NCBI RefSeq assembly: GCF_016925615.1
Contig: NZ_CP070499.1
Span: 5,580,001-5,644,000 of the forward strand
Length of the DNA stretch: 64,000 nt
Direction: 5' to 3'
From: Natronosporangium hydrolyticum
Lineage (GTDB): Bacteria > Actinomycetota > Actinomycetes > Mycobacteriales > Micromonosporaceae
A program made the translations under genes and the position numbers. Of this stretch, positions 43,225-51,387 are shown one piece after another; position 1 is the first letter of the stretch; each line of letters starts with the position of its first letter. A model generated the notes under the pieces. That model ran no database searches, was not told where the DNA came from, and saw nothing but the letters and a program-made list of their open reading frames with translations.

Positions 43225-44307
43225 GTGAGCGTTGCGCTGGTGACCGGCTCCGCCGGGCTGATCGGCTCGGAGGCCGCCCGCCACTTCGCCGGACTCGGGT
43301 TGGACGTGGTCGGCATCGACAACGACCTGCGCCGCTACTTCTTCGGCGACGACGGCTCGACCGCCTGGAGCCTGCTGCGGCTCACCAACGACCTGGGCGA
43401 CGGGTACACCCACTTCGACGTGGACATCCGCGACCGGGACGGGCTGGAGCAGATCTTCAAGAAGTACGGCGCCGCCATCTCGGTGGTAATCCACACCGCC
43501 GGGCAGCCCAGCCACGACTGGGCGGCGAAGGAGCCGTACACCGACTTCGACGTCAACGCCGGCGGCACCCTCAATGTGTTGGAGAACACCCGCCTGCATT
43601 GCCCGGAGGCGGCGTTCATCCACTGCTCCACCAACAAGGTCTACGGCGACCGTCCGAACTTCTTGCCGCTGCGGGAGCTGGCGACCCGGTACGAGATCGC
43701 CGAGGACCACCCGTACGCCGGTGGGATCACCGAAGACATGTCGATCGACGACTGCCTGCACTCGATCTTCGGTGTCTCCAAGGTCGCCGCCGACGTGATG
43801 GTGCAGGAGTACGGCCGCTACTTCGGGCTGAAGACCGCGTGCTTCCGGGGCGGCACGCTGACCGGGCCCGCCCACTCCGCCGCCGAGCTGCACGGCTACC
43901 TCGCGTACCTGATGCGCTGCGTGATGGCGGGCCGGACCTACACCATCTACGGCTACCAGGGCAAGATGGTCCGCGACGCGCTGCACTCGCACGACGTGCT
44001 CACCGCCTTCGAGGCGTTCTTCCGCAACCCCCGCTCCGCCGAGGTCTACAACCTCGGCGGCGGCCGCTTCGCCAATGCCTCCCACATCGAGGCGTTCCGG
44101 ATCGCCGAGGAGATCACCGGCCGGGAGGCGAAGACCGTGTATGTGGACCAGCCGCGAGTCGGCGACCACCAGTGGTGGATCAGCAGCATGGCGAAGTTCC
44201 AGGCCCACTACCCGGACTGGCAGATCACCTACGACGTGCCCACCATCCTGCGGGAGATCTACGACGCGCAGGTCGAGAACTGGGTCGCGCATGATCAACC
44301 GCGGTAA
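43225..44307 (+). CDS. NAD-dependent CDP-paratose 2-epimerase-like sugar epimerase
   Basis: A 360-residue short-chain reductase. The Rossmann motif is [12 protein letters not shown], the catalytic region [13 protein letters not shown] (SDR Ser/Thr and Tyr), with the partner Lys in [10 protein letters not shown]. Overall it resembles CDP-paratose/tyvelose epimerases (RfbE), which invert C2 of dideoxy sugars; a different NDP-sugar is possible. GTG start behind a perfect AGGAGG (43212-43217). It overlaps the WecG-type gene by 17 bp, so the pair probably makes a surface glycan or glycolipid. Confidence 0.85.
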   Translation: MSVALVTGSAGLIGSEAARHFAGLGLDVVGIDNDLRRYFFGDDGSTAWSLLRLTNDLGDGYTHFDVDIRDRDGLEQIFKKYGAAISVVIHTAGQPSHDWAAKEPYTDFDVNAGGTLNVLENTRLHCPEAAFIHCSTNKVYGDRPNFLPLRELATRYEIAEDHPYAGGITEDMSIDDCLHSIFGVSKVAADVMVQEYGRYFGLKTACFRGGTLTGPAHSAAELHGYLAYLMRCVMAGRTYTIYGYQGKMVRDALHSHDVLTAFEAFFRNPRSAEVYNLGGGRFANASHIEAFRIAEEITGREAKTVYVDQPRVGDHQWWISSMAKFQAHYPDWQITYDVPTILREIYDAQVENWVAHDQPR

Positions 44308-45097
44308 GCGGAATGTGCTGGGGGTCCTGGTCGACGCCGTCGACTACGAGGCCGCCATCGACCAGATCCTCACCGCCGCCCGCGACCGCCGGCCGCTGGC
44401 GGTGACGGCGCTCGCCGTCCACGGGGTGATGACCGGCGCCACCGACCGGGCCCACGCCGCCCGGCTGAACTCGTTCGACCTGGTCACCCCGGACGGCCAA
44501 CCGGTCCGCTGGGCGCTGAATCTGCTTCACCGGTGCCGGCTGTCCGACCGGGTGTACGGGCCGACGCTCACGTTCCGGGTGCTCGCCGCCTGCGCCGAGC
44601 AGGGCCTGCCGGTCTACCTGTACGGGTCGACCGACGAGACCCTGCACCGGCTGGTCGATCGGCTCACCGCACAGCTGCCCGGCTTGAAGATCGCCGGGCA
44701 GGAGAGCTCCCAGTTCCGGGCGATCAGGGCCGACGAGGCGCCGGAAGTCGCCGCCCGGATCCGGGCGTCAGGCGCCCGGGTCGTGCTGGTCGGCCTCGGC
44801 TGCCCCCGGCAGGAGCTGTTCACCTACGCCATGCGTCCGTTGCTCGACGCCCCGCTGCTGGCCGTGGGCGCCGCCTTCGACTACCACGCCGGCCTGCTCC
44901 GCACCCCGCCACCGTGGATGCAACGGGCCGGCCTCGAGTGGTTGTGGCGGCTCGGCCTGGAGCCGCGCCGGCTGTGGCGGCGCTACGTCATCCTCAACCC
45001 GGCGTACCTGGCGCGGCTCGGCGGCCAGCTGCTGCGGCTCTGGCGGCCGGCGCCCCCGCCCCCGGCCACCGAGCAGCTCCCCTCGTTCCCCGGGTAG
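44291..45097 (+). CDS. WecG/TagA/CpsF glycosyltransferase
   Basis: A 268-residue GT26-family enzyme, which adds a sugar (N-acetylmannosamine-type in characterised cases) to a lipid-linked acceptor. Signatures are [48 protein letters not shown] and [19 protein letters not shown]. The C-terminal amphipathic segment ([18 protein letters not shown]) is a likely membrane-docking element. It is coupled to the preceding epimerase. Confidence 0.9.
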   Translation: MINRGKRNVLGVLVDAVDYEAAIDQILTAARDRRPLAVTALAVHGVMTGATDRAHAARLNSFDLVTPDGQPVRWALNLLHRCRLSDRVYGPTLTFRVLAACAEQGLPVYLYGSTDETLHRLVDRLTAQLPGLKIAGQESSQFRAIRADEAPEVAARIRASGARVVLVGLGCPRQELFTYAMRPLLDAPLLAVGAAFDYHAGLLRTPPPWMQRAGLEWLWRLGLEPRRLWRRYVILNPAYLARLGGQLLRLWRPAPPPPATEQLPSFPG

Positions 45098-45137
45098 GAG
45101 CGGCGGCGTAGATCACCGACGCGACCCGCCGGTCGGC

Positions 45138-45521
45138 TCAGCGCCGGGTGGGCTCGATGTCATAGAAGAGGTCCAGGATCGACCGGGCAGCCTCGAACCA
45201 CCGGTCCAGCCAGCCGGGCGGCGGCGCTGACCCCTTGGGCGGCAGCTCCAGCAGCAGACCCCGCAACAGCGGATGGTCGGCCAGGTTGCCGGGGCCACCG
45301 TCCAGCCAGCCGTCGGTGGCGAAATCCGGCTCCACGGGCACCTCCAGGTCCACGAGCGAAGGCAGCCGCGGCTTCTCGGCACCGCTGCTCTCATAGGTCG
45401 TACCGTTGTGCTGATCGCCGTCGGCCGCACCGTCGGCCGCCGAGTGGTAGGTCGTACCCATCACCGTGCCGTACCGTTCCTGACTTCCCACGTGTCCACC
45501 ACTGATCGTCTCCGGGCTCAT
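45138..45521 (-). CDS. Hypothetical acidic protein
   Basis: A 127-residue protein from the ATG at 45521 (MSPETISGGHVGSQ); the open frame upstream is arginine-rich and unlikely. Two GTTYHS/GTTYES segments lie in a polar N terminus. The C-terminal half (LADHPLLRGLLLELPPKGS, WLDRWFEAARSILDLFYDI) looks helical and probably forms a small interaction domain. No family recognised. It is convergent with the glycosyltransferase gene. Confidence 0.6.
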   Translation of the reverse strand: MSPETISGGHVGSQERYGTVMGTTYHSAADGAADGDQHNGTTYESSGAEKPRLPSLVDLEVPVEPDFATDGWLDGGPGNLADHPLLRGLLLELPPKGSAPPPGWLDRWFEAARSILDLFYDIEPTRR

Positions 45522-45682
45522 AGTCACGTACTCGCCTTCGGTCCGACGCCTGTCTTCTCGGTGCAACGAGCGACGCTGGCCGAAGACGCGAAGCAACCGC
45601 AGGTCGCACCCGGTGTCGGTTGCGCGGCGCCCGCCGGTGCGGCAGGCTGCCGGTACAGCCCGGCGTACCTCGGGAGGTAGAC

Positions 45683-46045
45683 ATGACCGGTATGGGTCGA
45701 TGTGACCGTCCCAGCCTGGCCGCGGGGGAGCCGGAGCTACCCCGCTCCGGGGATGTCCTGCAGGTCACCCGTGAAGCCAGCGTCCAGTTCCGGGTGCCGA
45801 TCTACTTCCGGGTGATCCGGGTCCACGACTGGCCGACGTACGCCGGCTGGGTGTGGCTCGACGGATACCAGCTCAACGACGCGGGTGAGGCGACCGAACG
45901 GCGGTCGATCTTCGTCCAGACCGCTGGCCTGCGACGGGTGTCCGGCCCCACCCCTGCGAAGAATCCGCGGCCCGGCGGCCGGGGCGGCCGCCGCACCGCC
46001 GGCACCTCCCCGCCGGCCCCACCGCCGCCCATCGCCGGAGTCTGA
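45683..46045 (+). CDS. Hypothetical protein
   Basis: A 120-residue protein whose ATG has GGGAGG at 45672-45677. The central part is a compact beta-rich segment (VQFRVPIYFRVIRVHDW, WVWLDGYQLN, RRSIFVQTAGLRRV) that may be an SH3-like or OB-like fold. The C-terminal 30 residues are Pro/Arg/Gly-rich. No catalytic motif seen. Confidence 0.65.
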   Translation: MTGMGRCDRPSLAAGEPELPRSGDVLQVTREASVQFRVPIYFRVIRVHDWPTYAGWVWLDGYQLNDAGEATERRSIFVQTAGLRRVSGPTPAKNPRPGGRGGRRTAGTSPPAPPPPIAGV

Positions 46046-46149
46046 CCGCAAAGCCCCGCCGCGCCCCCGGGCCCGCGACTATCATCGGCATTAGCACCCC
46101 ACCGCCTGCCGACCCTCCCACGCTGGACCCCACATCTTCGGGGGACGGC

Positions 46150-46524
46150 ATGATCGACAACAAGCACTGGGTACGCGCACCGGCGCCGCCGCATCGACGG
46201 CCCGCCCACTACGACGCAGGCCGACCGGAGCCGGCCACCCTGCTGCGGGCGTTACTGCTCGGGGTGGTGGTCTTCGTCGCGGCGCTGCTCGCCGCCGGAC
46301 TCCTCGCGGGCGCCGCGCCGGCCGGCCCGGCCGAGCCGGTCACGGGCGACGCAGCCGACGCAGCCGACGCAGCCGGGTCGACGGTATCTGTCGCCGAACA
46401 GCAGCCGCCGGCAGCGCAGGCCGATCTTGACTTCGCCCACTCCATGGTGGTGTCCGGGCTGGTGGCGCTCACGCTATCGGTGATCGGCACGGTGATGGTG
46501 GCCCGGCGACGCCGGCTCTGGTGA
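46150..46524 (+). CDS. Hypothetical two-helix membrane protein
   Basis: A 124-residue protein with helices at about 30-52 (LLRALLLGVVVFVAALLAAGLLAG) and 98-118 (MVVSGLVALTLSVIGTVMVA), separated by a polar, Ala/Asp-rich loop with three ADA(A) repeats. Ends in basic residues. GGGGGA precedes the ATG. No function can be inferred. Confidence 0.65.
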   Translation: MIDNKHWVRAPAPPHRRPAHYDAGRPEPATLLRALLLGVVVFVAALLAAGLLAGAAPAGPAEPVTGDAADAADAAGSTVSVAEQQPPAAQADLDFAHSMVVSGLVALTLSVIGTVMVARRRRLW

Positions 46525-46548
46525 GGCCGGGTTGCGAGGCATCCTCAC

Positions 46549-47682
46549 TTAGCCGCCGCCGTCGCCGCCGTCATCGTCATCGTCATCATCGTCATCGTCT
46601 CCGCCGTCATCGCCATCGTCATCTCCGCCGTCATCGCCGCCCGTCGGCGGCGGCGAGGGGGCCGGCGGCGGCTCCGGTGACTCCGGCGGTGGCTCCGGCG
46701 GATCCGCCGGTGGCGGCGGCTCCGGCTGCTGGTCTGGCGGCTCCTGCGGCGGCGGCGCATCCGGGGTGGTCGGGGTCGGGCTCGGGGACTCGGTGGCGGT
46801 GGGGGACGGCGAGGCCGGCGGCACGATCGGGTCATCCTCGCCCAGCGCCTGCGCGATCAGGAAGACACCGAAGCCGAGCGCCCCCAGCAGTACCAGCGCC
46901 ACCAACCCGAGCAGCGCCGGGAGCCACCAACGCCGACGCGACGCCCTGGGCCAGTCCTGGCTCCACTCGTCGGTGCTGGTGAGACCGCGGTCCCGCGGAT
47001 CGGGCGGGCGCACCTGGGCGCGGCCAGACCAGGCGGGCGTACCGGCGGCGGAGGCCCCGGCAGCGGAATCCCCGGCGGCTGAATCGATCTTGGTGTCGAA
47101 TCGGGTGTCGTCCGGCTGCCCCGGCAGCGCGGCGGTGGCGTCCGGGTCCGCTGCCGGTAGCTGTGCGGTGGCGTCGCCGGGCTCGGGAACCAGCTGCTGG
47201 GTCGCGTCCGACGGCCACTGCTGGGTGTCACCCACATCACGCGCGAGTTGCTGGGTCGCGTCCGAATCCGACGGCCACTGCTGGGTGTCACCCAGCTCAC
47301 GGCTTATCTGCTGAGTGTCGGCTTCGCCAGGCTGAGCGAACACCTCCGGCTCCGGCTCCGGCTCCGCGTCGGGCTCCGGCTCCGGCTCCGCGTCGGGCTC
47401 CGCGTCGGGCTCCGGCTCCGGCTCCGCGTCGGGCTCCGCGTCGGGCTCGGGCTCCGGCTCCGGCTCGGGCTCCGGCTCCGGGTCGGGCTCCGGCTCGGGC
47501 TCCGAGTCGGGCTCCGAGTCGGGCTCCGGCTCCGAGTCGGGCTCGGGCTCCGGCTCCGGCTCGGGGTCGGGGTCGGGGTCGGGATCCGGGTCCGGCGCTG
47601 CCGCCGGCTCGGGTTCGGTCTCGGCCGGCTCGGCCGGTTCCTCGGGGCGCTCCGGCTCCTTGGGGGTGGGATCGCTCGACAC
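46549..47682 (-). CDS. Highly acidic low-complexity single-pass membrane protein
   Basis: A 377-residue protein with extreme composition. Residues about 22-118 are EP/DP/SEPEP repeats. Residues about 120-185 hold repeated DTQQ/DATQQ/DATAQL units. One transmembrane helix lies near 255-278, then a Pro/Ser-rich outer segment that ends in about 30 Asp/Gly residues including a run of ten Asp. The Thr-containing TQQ units resemble sites that kinases phosphorylate and FHA domains read; with PknA/B and FhaA/B in this window that is a testable idea only. The poly-Asp tail could bind calcium or repel. Confidence 0.7.
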   Translation of the reverse strand: MSSDPTPKEPERPEEPAEPAETEPEPAAAPDPDPDPDPDPEPEPEPEPDSEPEPDSEPDSEPEPEPDPEPEPEPEPEPEPDAEPDAEPEPEPDAEPDAEPEPEPDAEPEPEPEVFAQPGEADTQQISRELGDTQQWPSDSDATQQLARDVGDTQQWPSDATQQLVPEPGDATAQLPAADPDATAALPGQPDDTRFDTKIDSAAGDSAAGASAAGTPAWSGRAQVRPPDPRDRGLTSTDEWSQDWPRASRRRWWLPALLGLVALVLLGALGFGVFLIAQALGEDDPIVPPASPSPTATESPSPTPTTPDAPPPQEPPDQQPEPPPPADPPEPPPESPEPPPAPSPPPTGGDDGGDDDGDDGGDDDDDDDDDDGGDGGG

Positions 47683-47770
47683 AGCGCCACGGTACTAGCG
47701 ACCCGACTGAGGACGGTCACTGCGCTCGGGCGGGTCGCGCCGCTGGCCGGCGGGCGTTACGCTCCCCGGC

Positions 47771-48994
47771 ATGGTCGTTCGAGGATGGGGTGGGGCGGTC
47801 GCTGCCGCGGCGGGGGCGGCCGCGGCGGCCGGTGCCGCGCAGCTCGGCCTCGGTTACGGAATGGACATCATCAGCTGGCCGGTCGCGAGCGAGCGCAGCG
47901 CCGAGGCCTGGATCGCCAGCCTCACCTGGGCCGCCTGGATCGCCGCCAGCGCCACGATCATCGGCGCGGTGGTGGCCGCTCGGCTGCAACCCGCGCCCGC
48001 CGAGCTGGAGCGGACCAATCAGGTGCTGTGGCGGGTGGCGGTCACCGTCGCGGCGGCGCTGGGCGCGGGCGCGACCGCGGTGCTGGTGGCGGTGCCGGCC
48101 CGGGTCGCCGAGGTCGCCGGCACCCCGTCCCCACAGGCCGAGGCGGGCAGCTACGCCCTGGTCGGCGTGGCGATCGGCCTGGTCATCGCGGTGGTTGCGC
48201 TGACCGCCCGGTCGGTCGCGGCGAATCTGCTCACCACCGCCGGCTGGCTGTGGCTGCTCGCCGTGATCGCCGTGATCGAGGGAGTGGTCTCCGGCCGGGA
48301 GTGGGCGAGGATCCCGTTGGCCTTCTTCGAGTTCGACGCCGCTGGGCCATGGTTCCGCAGCGTGCTGCTGCCCGATGCGGCGCTGGCCATCGGCGCCGCG
48401 TTGCTGATCGGTGCGCTCGCCGCGCTGCCGGGCGCGCGGCGCGGCGACCCTCCGGTTGGGGTGGTGCTCTCCGGCGCCGCCGGCCCGGTGGTGGTCGCCG
48501 CCGCGTACCTGGTGACCCATCCGGAGTTGACCGGTGCGGCCGCGATCGACCTCTCCCGGCAGTTGGTCGTCCCCCACCTGGTGATCGCCGGGTTGCTCGG
48601 TTCGCTGCTCGCCACCGCCGTGCCGCGGCGTCGGGCCAGCGGCCCACCCGAGGCGCCGCCGGTCGGCCCCACCTCGCCGGCCTCGCCTGCCGCTCCCACT
48701 TCACCAGGCGCTCCGGCTTCGGCGGTGACTCCCACCTCACCCGCATCGCCGACGTCGCCGGCCGGGTCGACTGGCTCGGTGACAGTGCCTAGCCAGCCCA
48801 TCCGGTCCCGGTCGGTCGACGAGGCGCCGGCGACCGACGGCGATAAGCCGAGCCTCGGCGGGTCGGAGTCGGGAGCACCGGCCGAGCACAGCGCGACGCC
48901 ATCGTCGCCCAAGGGCCGCGGTGGCCGAGCCAAGAGCCGGCGGCCGAAGACCACCGACACCGCCGCGGACACCGACGCCGGCGCGGACATGTAA
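47771..48994 (+). CDS. Polytopic membrane protein with disordered C terminus
   Basis: A 407-residue protein with about seven helices in residues 8-285 and a Pro/Ser/Thr/Ala-rich tail of 120 residues (repeated TSPASP/PTSPAS units), ending in basic then acidic clusters. The membrane part has no transporter motif I recognise. ATG start. Convergent with the ligase gene (9-bp gap). Confidence 0.7.
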   Translation: MVVRGWGGAVAAAAGAAAAAGAAQLGLGYGMDIISWPVASERSAEAWIASLTWAAWIAASATIIGAVVAARLQPAPAELERTNQVLWRVAVTVAAALGAGATAVLVAVPARVAEVAGTPSPQAEAGSYALVGVAIGLVIAVVALTARSVAANLLTTAGWLWLLAVIAVIEGVVSGREWARIPLAFFEFDAAGPWFRSVLLPDAALAIGAALLIGALAALPGARRGDPPVGVVLSGAAGPVVVAAAYLVTHPELTGAAAIDLSRQLVVPHLVIAGLLGSLLATAVPRRRASGPPEAPPVGPTSPASPAAPTSPGAPASAVTPTSPASPTSPAGSTGSVTVPSQPIRSRSVDEAPATDGDKPSLGGSESGAPAEHSATPSSPKGRGGRAKSRRPKTTDTAADTDAGADM

Positions 48995-49003
48995 GGCTGG
49001 GCG

Positions 49004-50479
49004 CTACTCGACCGGCCAGCTGTGCACCGGCTCGTTGGTCCGCTGGTGCGCCGCGTACTGCTGGAGCATCAGCTGCAGCGCCGCTGGCCGGGAGTAGCCC
49101 CGCCGCTCCGCCGCCTCCACGGCTTCGATCTGCCAGACCGCGCCGTTGCGGCGGGTCAGGCACCGCTGCTCGATGATCCGCAGCAACCGGTCCCGGATCG
49201 GCGCGGCGACCCCGTAGCGGTCCAGCCCTTCGTACGCCTTCGGGAGCAACCGCTCCAGCACCAGGTCGCTAACCGGGAGTTCGCCGAGCCGGGGCCAGTG
49301 CACTAGCGCGGTGATGCCGTGTCGGGAGGCGGTGTGGAAGTTCTCCTCGGCGTCGGAGAAGGTCAGCTGGCTCCAGATCGGACGATCTTCCTCGGCGAGG
49401 GTCCGGGTGAGCCCGAAATAGAAGGCGGCGTTGGCCAGGAGGTCGACCACCGTCGGCCCGGACGGCAGGACCCGGTTCTCCACCCGCAGGTGCGGGCGGC
49501 CCGCCATGACGTCGTAGATTGGCCGGTTCCAACGGTAGACGGTGCCGTTGTGCAGCCGAAGTTCGCCGAGCCGGGGCACCCCGCCGGTGTGTAGGACCTC
49601 GACCGGGTCCTCGTCCTCACAGATCGGCAACAGCGGCGGAAAGTACCTGACGTTCTCCTCGAAAAGATCGAAGATCGAGGCGATCCACCGCTCGCCGAAC
49701 CACGCCCGAGGTCGTACTCCCTGCGCCTTGAGTTCGTCCGGCCGGGTGTCGGTGGACTGTTCGAACAGCACGATCCGGGTCTCGTGCCAGAGCCGCCGAC
49801 CGAACAGGTACGGCGAGTTGGCGCCCACCGCGACCTGGGCGGCCGCGATCGCCTGGGCGGCGTTCCAGTAGCTGGCGAAGGTCTCCGGCGCCACCTGCAG
49901 GTGGCACTGCACGCTGGTGCCGGCCGCCTCGGGGCCGATCGACTCGGTGGTCGCCTGTAGCCGTTCCACGCCGCGGATGTCGAGCGCGATGTCCTCGCCC
50001 CGGGCGGCGACGATCTGTTCGTTCAGCAGTCGGTACCGAGGGTTGGGCGAGAGATTTTCGAGCACCGTGTGCGCCGGGGTTAGGGTCGGCAGGATGCCGA
50101 TCATGAGCAGGCTGGCGTCCACCTTGGCGGCGCGCTGGTCGGCGCGGCCGAGGCTGTCGGCGAGGTCTGCCTCGTAGGCGGCGAGTCCGTCGCCCTCGAT
50201 CAGCCGGGGCCGGGCGTTGAGCTCAAGGTTGAACTGCCCGAGCTCGGTCTGGAAGGTGGGGTCCGCGAGGCTGGCGAGGACCTCGGCGTTGCGCATCGCT
50301 GGTTGGGCGTCACCGTCGATCAGGTCGAGTTCGATCTCCAGCCCGGTCATCGGCCGTTCGGTGTCGAAGCCGAAGGCGTCCAGCATCAGCGCGAACACGT
50401 CGAGGCACCGGCGGACCTTCAATCGATACCGGGTGCGGTCTTCCCGGGAGAAGGCCAGCGGCTCGACATCCTTGCCCAT
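49004..50479 (-). CDS. Glutamate-cysteine ligase family (GCS2) protein
   Basis: A 491-residue ATP-grasp-like carboxylate-amine ligase of the GCS2 type found in actinomycetes. Features are the N-terminal TGLEIELDLIDGDAQP (metal/glutamate site), a central SVQCHLQVAPETFASYWNAAQA and RPHLRVENRVLPSGPTVVDL. Related enzymes make gamma-glutamylcysteine (for example in ergothioneine routes); the substrate here is undetermined. ATG at 50479 chosen; the open frame upstream lies in the MarR gene. It is divergent from a MarR regulator through a palindromic intergenic site. Confidence 0.82.
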   Translation of the reverse strand: MGKDVEPLAFSREDRTRYRLKVRRCLDVFALMLDAFGFDTERPMTGLEIELDLIDGDAQPAMRNAEVLASLADPTFQTELGQFNLELNARPRLIEGDGLAAYEADLADSLGRADQRAAKVDASLLMIGILPTLTPAHTVLENLSPNPRYRLLNEQIVAARGEDIALDIRGVERLQATTESIGPEAAGTSVQCHLQVAPETFASYWNAAQAIAAAQVAVGANSPYLFGRRLWHETRIVLFEQSTDTRPDELKAQGVRPRAWFGERWIASIFDLFEENVRYFPPLLPICEDEDPVEVLHTGGVPRLGELRLHNGTVYRWNRPIYDVMAGRPHLRVENRVLPSGPTVVDLLANAAFYFGLTRTLAEEDRPIWSQLTFSDAEENFHTASRHGITALVHWPRLGELPVSDLVLERLLPKAYEGLDRYGVAAPIRDRLLRIIEQRCLTRRNGAVWQIEAVEAAERRGYSRPAALQLMLQQYAAHQRTNEPVHSWPVE

Positions 50480-50556
50480 GAGGCCTCCGGCTGCGTTCGG
50501 TGGTGGCGTCTCTACGGTAGGGAACCAGAGGCTGATTCGGCTAGTCGAGAACTTAT

Positions 50557-50583
50557 TTGACTGATCAATTATCGATTGGTCAA
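50557..50583. promoter_or_regulatory. 27-bp imperfect palindrome, likely MarR operator
   Basis: TTGAC at 50557-50561 and GTCAA at 50579-50583 close an AT-rich dyad (TTGACTGATCAAT, then TATCGATTGGTCAA) between the divergent ligase and MarR genes. AT-rich islands with such symmetry are typical MarR sites. Confidence 0.6.
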
Positions 50584-50602
50584 GAGTTGGTACGATCTGG
50601 CG

Positions 50603-51169
50603 ATGGAAGCCGAGCTGTACGACGACGAGCGAATCACCGCATTCGGCCTCTTCGCGGAGGTCTATACCGGGCTGGTGACCCGCTTCTCGGCGCAGCTGGC
50701 TGAGCATGGGCTGGCGCTGATCGAGTTCGAGGTGCTGGTCAGACTGGCCCGCACTCCTGCGCAGCAGCTGCGCATGACCGAGCTGGCCGGCCAGGTGGCG
50801 CTCACCACCAGCGGGATCACCCGGGTGGTCGACCGACTCGAACGCGAGGACCTGGTTCGTCGCCGGCCCTGCCCCGAAGACCGGCGCGGCTCCTGGACGG
50901 CGCTCACCGCCACCGGCCAAAGCCGGCTCAGTGCGGCCCTCCCCGACCACCTGGCCCTGCTGGATCGGCACTTCACCGGCCACTTCTCGGCGGCGGAGCG
51001 GACCCAGCTGGTGGTCCGGCTCCGGGAGATCCGCGACGAGGTCCATCCCGCTGCCCGACCCGCCTCGCCCGGACCACAGAACCGGACCGGCAGAACCAGC
51101 GGCAGAAACCGTGACCGACCCGGGAGTCCGCCGGAGTTTCCCGACAAATCACCCAGCACTGCTCGCTAG
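50603..51169 (+). CDS. MarR-family transcriptional regulator
   Basis: A 188-residue winged-helix regulator: MTELAGQVALTTSGITRVVDRL (recognition helix) and DRRGSWTALTATG (wing). The last 45 residues are Pro/Arg-rich. ATG at 50603; a TTG at 50576 lies inside the operator palindrome and is unlikely. It probably controls itself and the divergent ligase gene. Confidence 0.88.
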   Translation: MEAELYDDERITAFGLFAEVYTGLVTRFSAQLAEHGLALIEFEVLVRLARTPAQQLRMTELAGQVALTTSGITRVVDRLEREDLVRRRPCPEDRRGSWTALTATGQSRLSAALPDHLALLDRHFTGHFSAAERTQLVVRLREIRDEVHPAARPASPGPQNRTGRTSGRNRDRPGSPPEFPDKSPSTAR

Positions 51170-51313
51170 GCTTCGCAACCGGGAGGACCCAGCGGGTCAT
51201 TCGGGCGAATCCCCTGGGGACGGGGTGGCGGAGCGAGGTGACGCTGGGGGGCTAGCGCACCCCTCGCCCGCCACCCGCTCCCATCTGCCCGGGGCGAGGT
51301 CCCCAGCGAGCCC

Positions 51314-51360
51314 GCTGAGGGGGTGTGCCGGCGGCTCCGCCGCCGGCACACCCCCTCAGC
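51314..51360. terminator. 21-bp perfect hairpin terminator
   Basis: 51314-51334 pairs perfectly with 51340-51360 (arm begins GCTGAGGGGGTGTGCC), loop CTCCG, followed by TCTTCTC. It lies between the convergent MarR and xylanase genes. The remaining 51170-51313 sequence is GC-rich with short dyads and no gene. Confidence 0.8.
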
Positions 51361-51387
51361 TCTTCTCGAACCCAACCCCGGGTCGAG

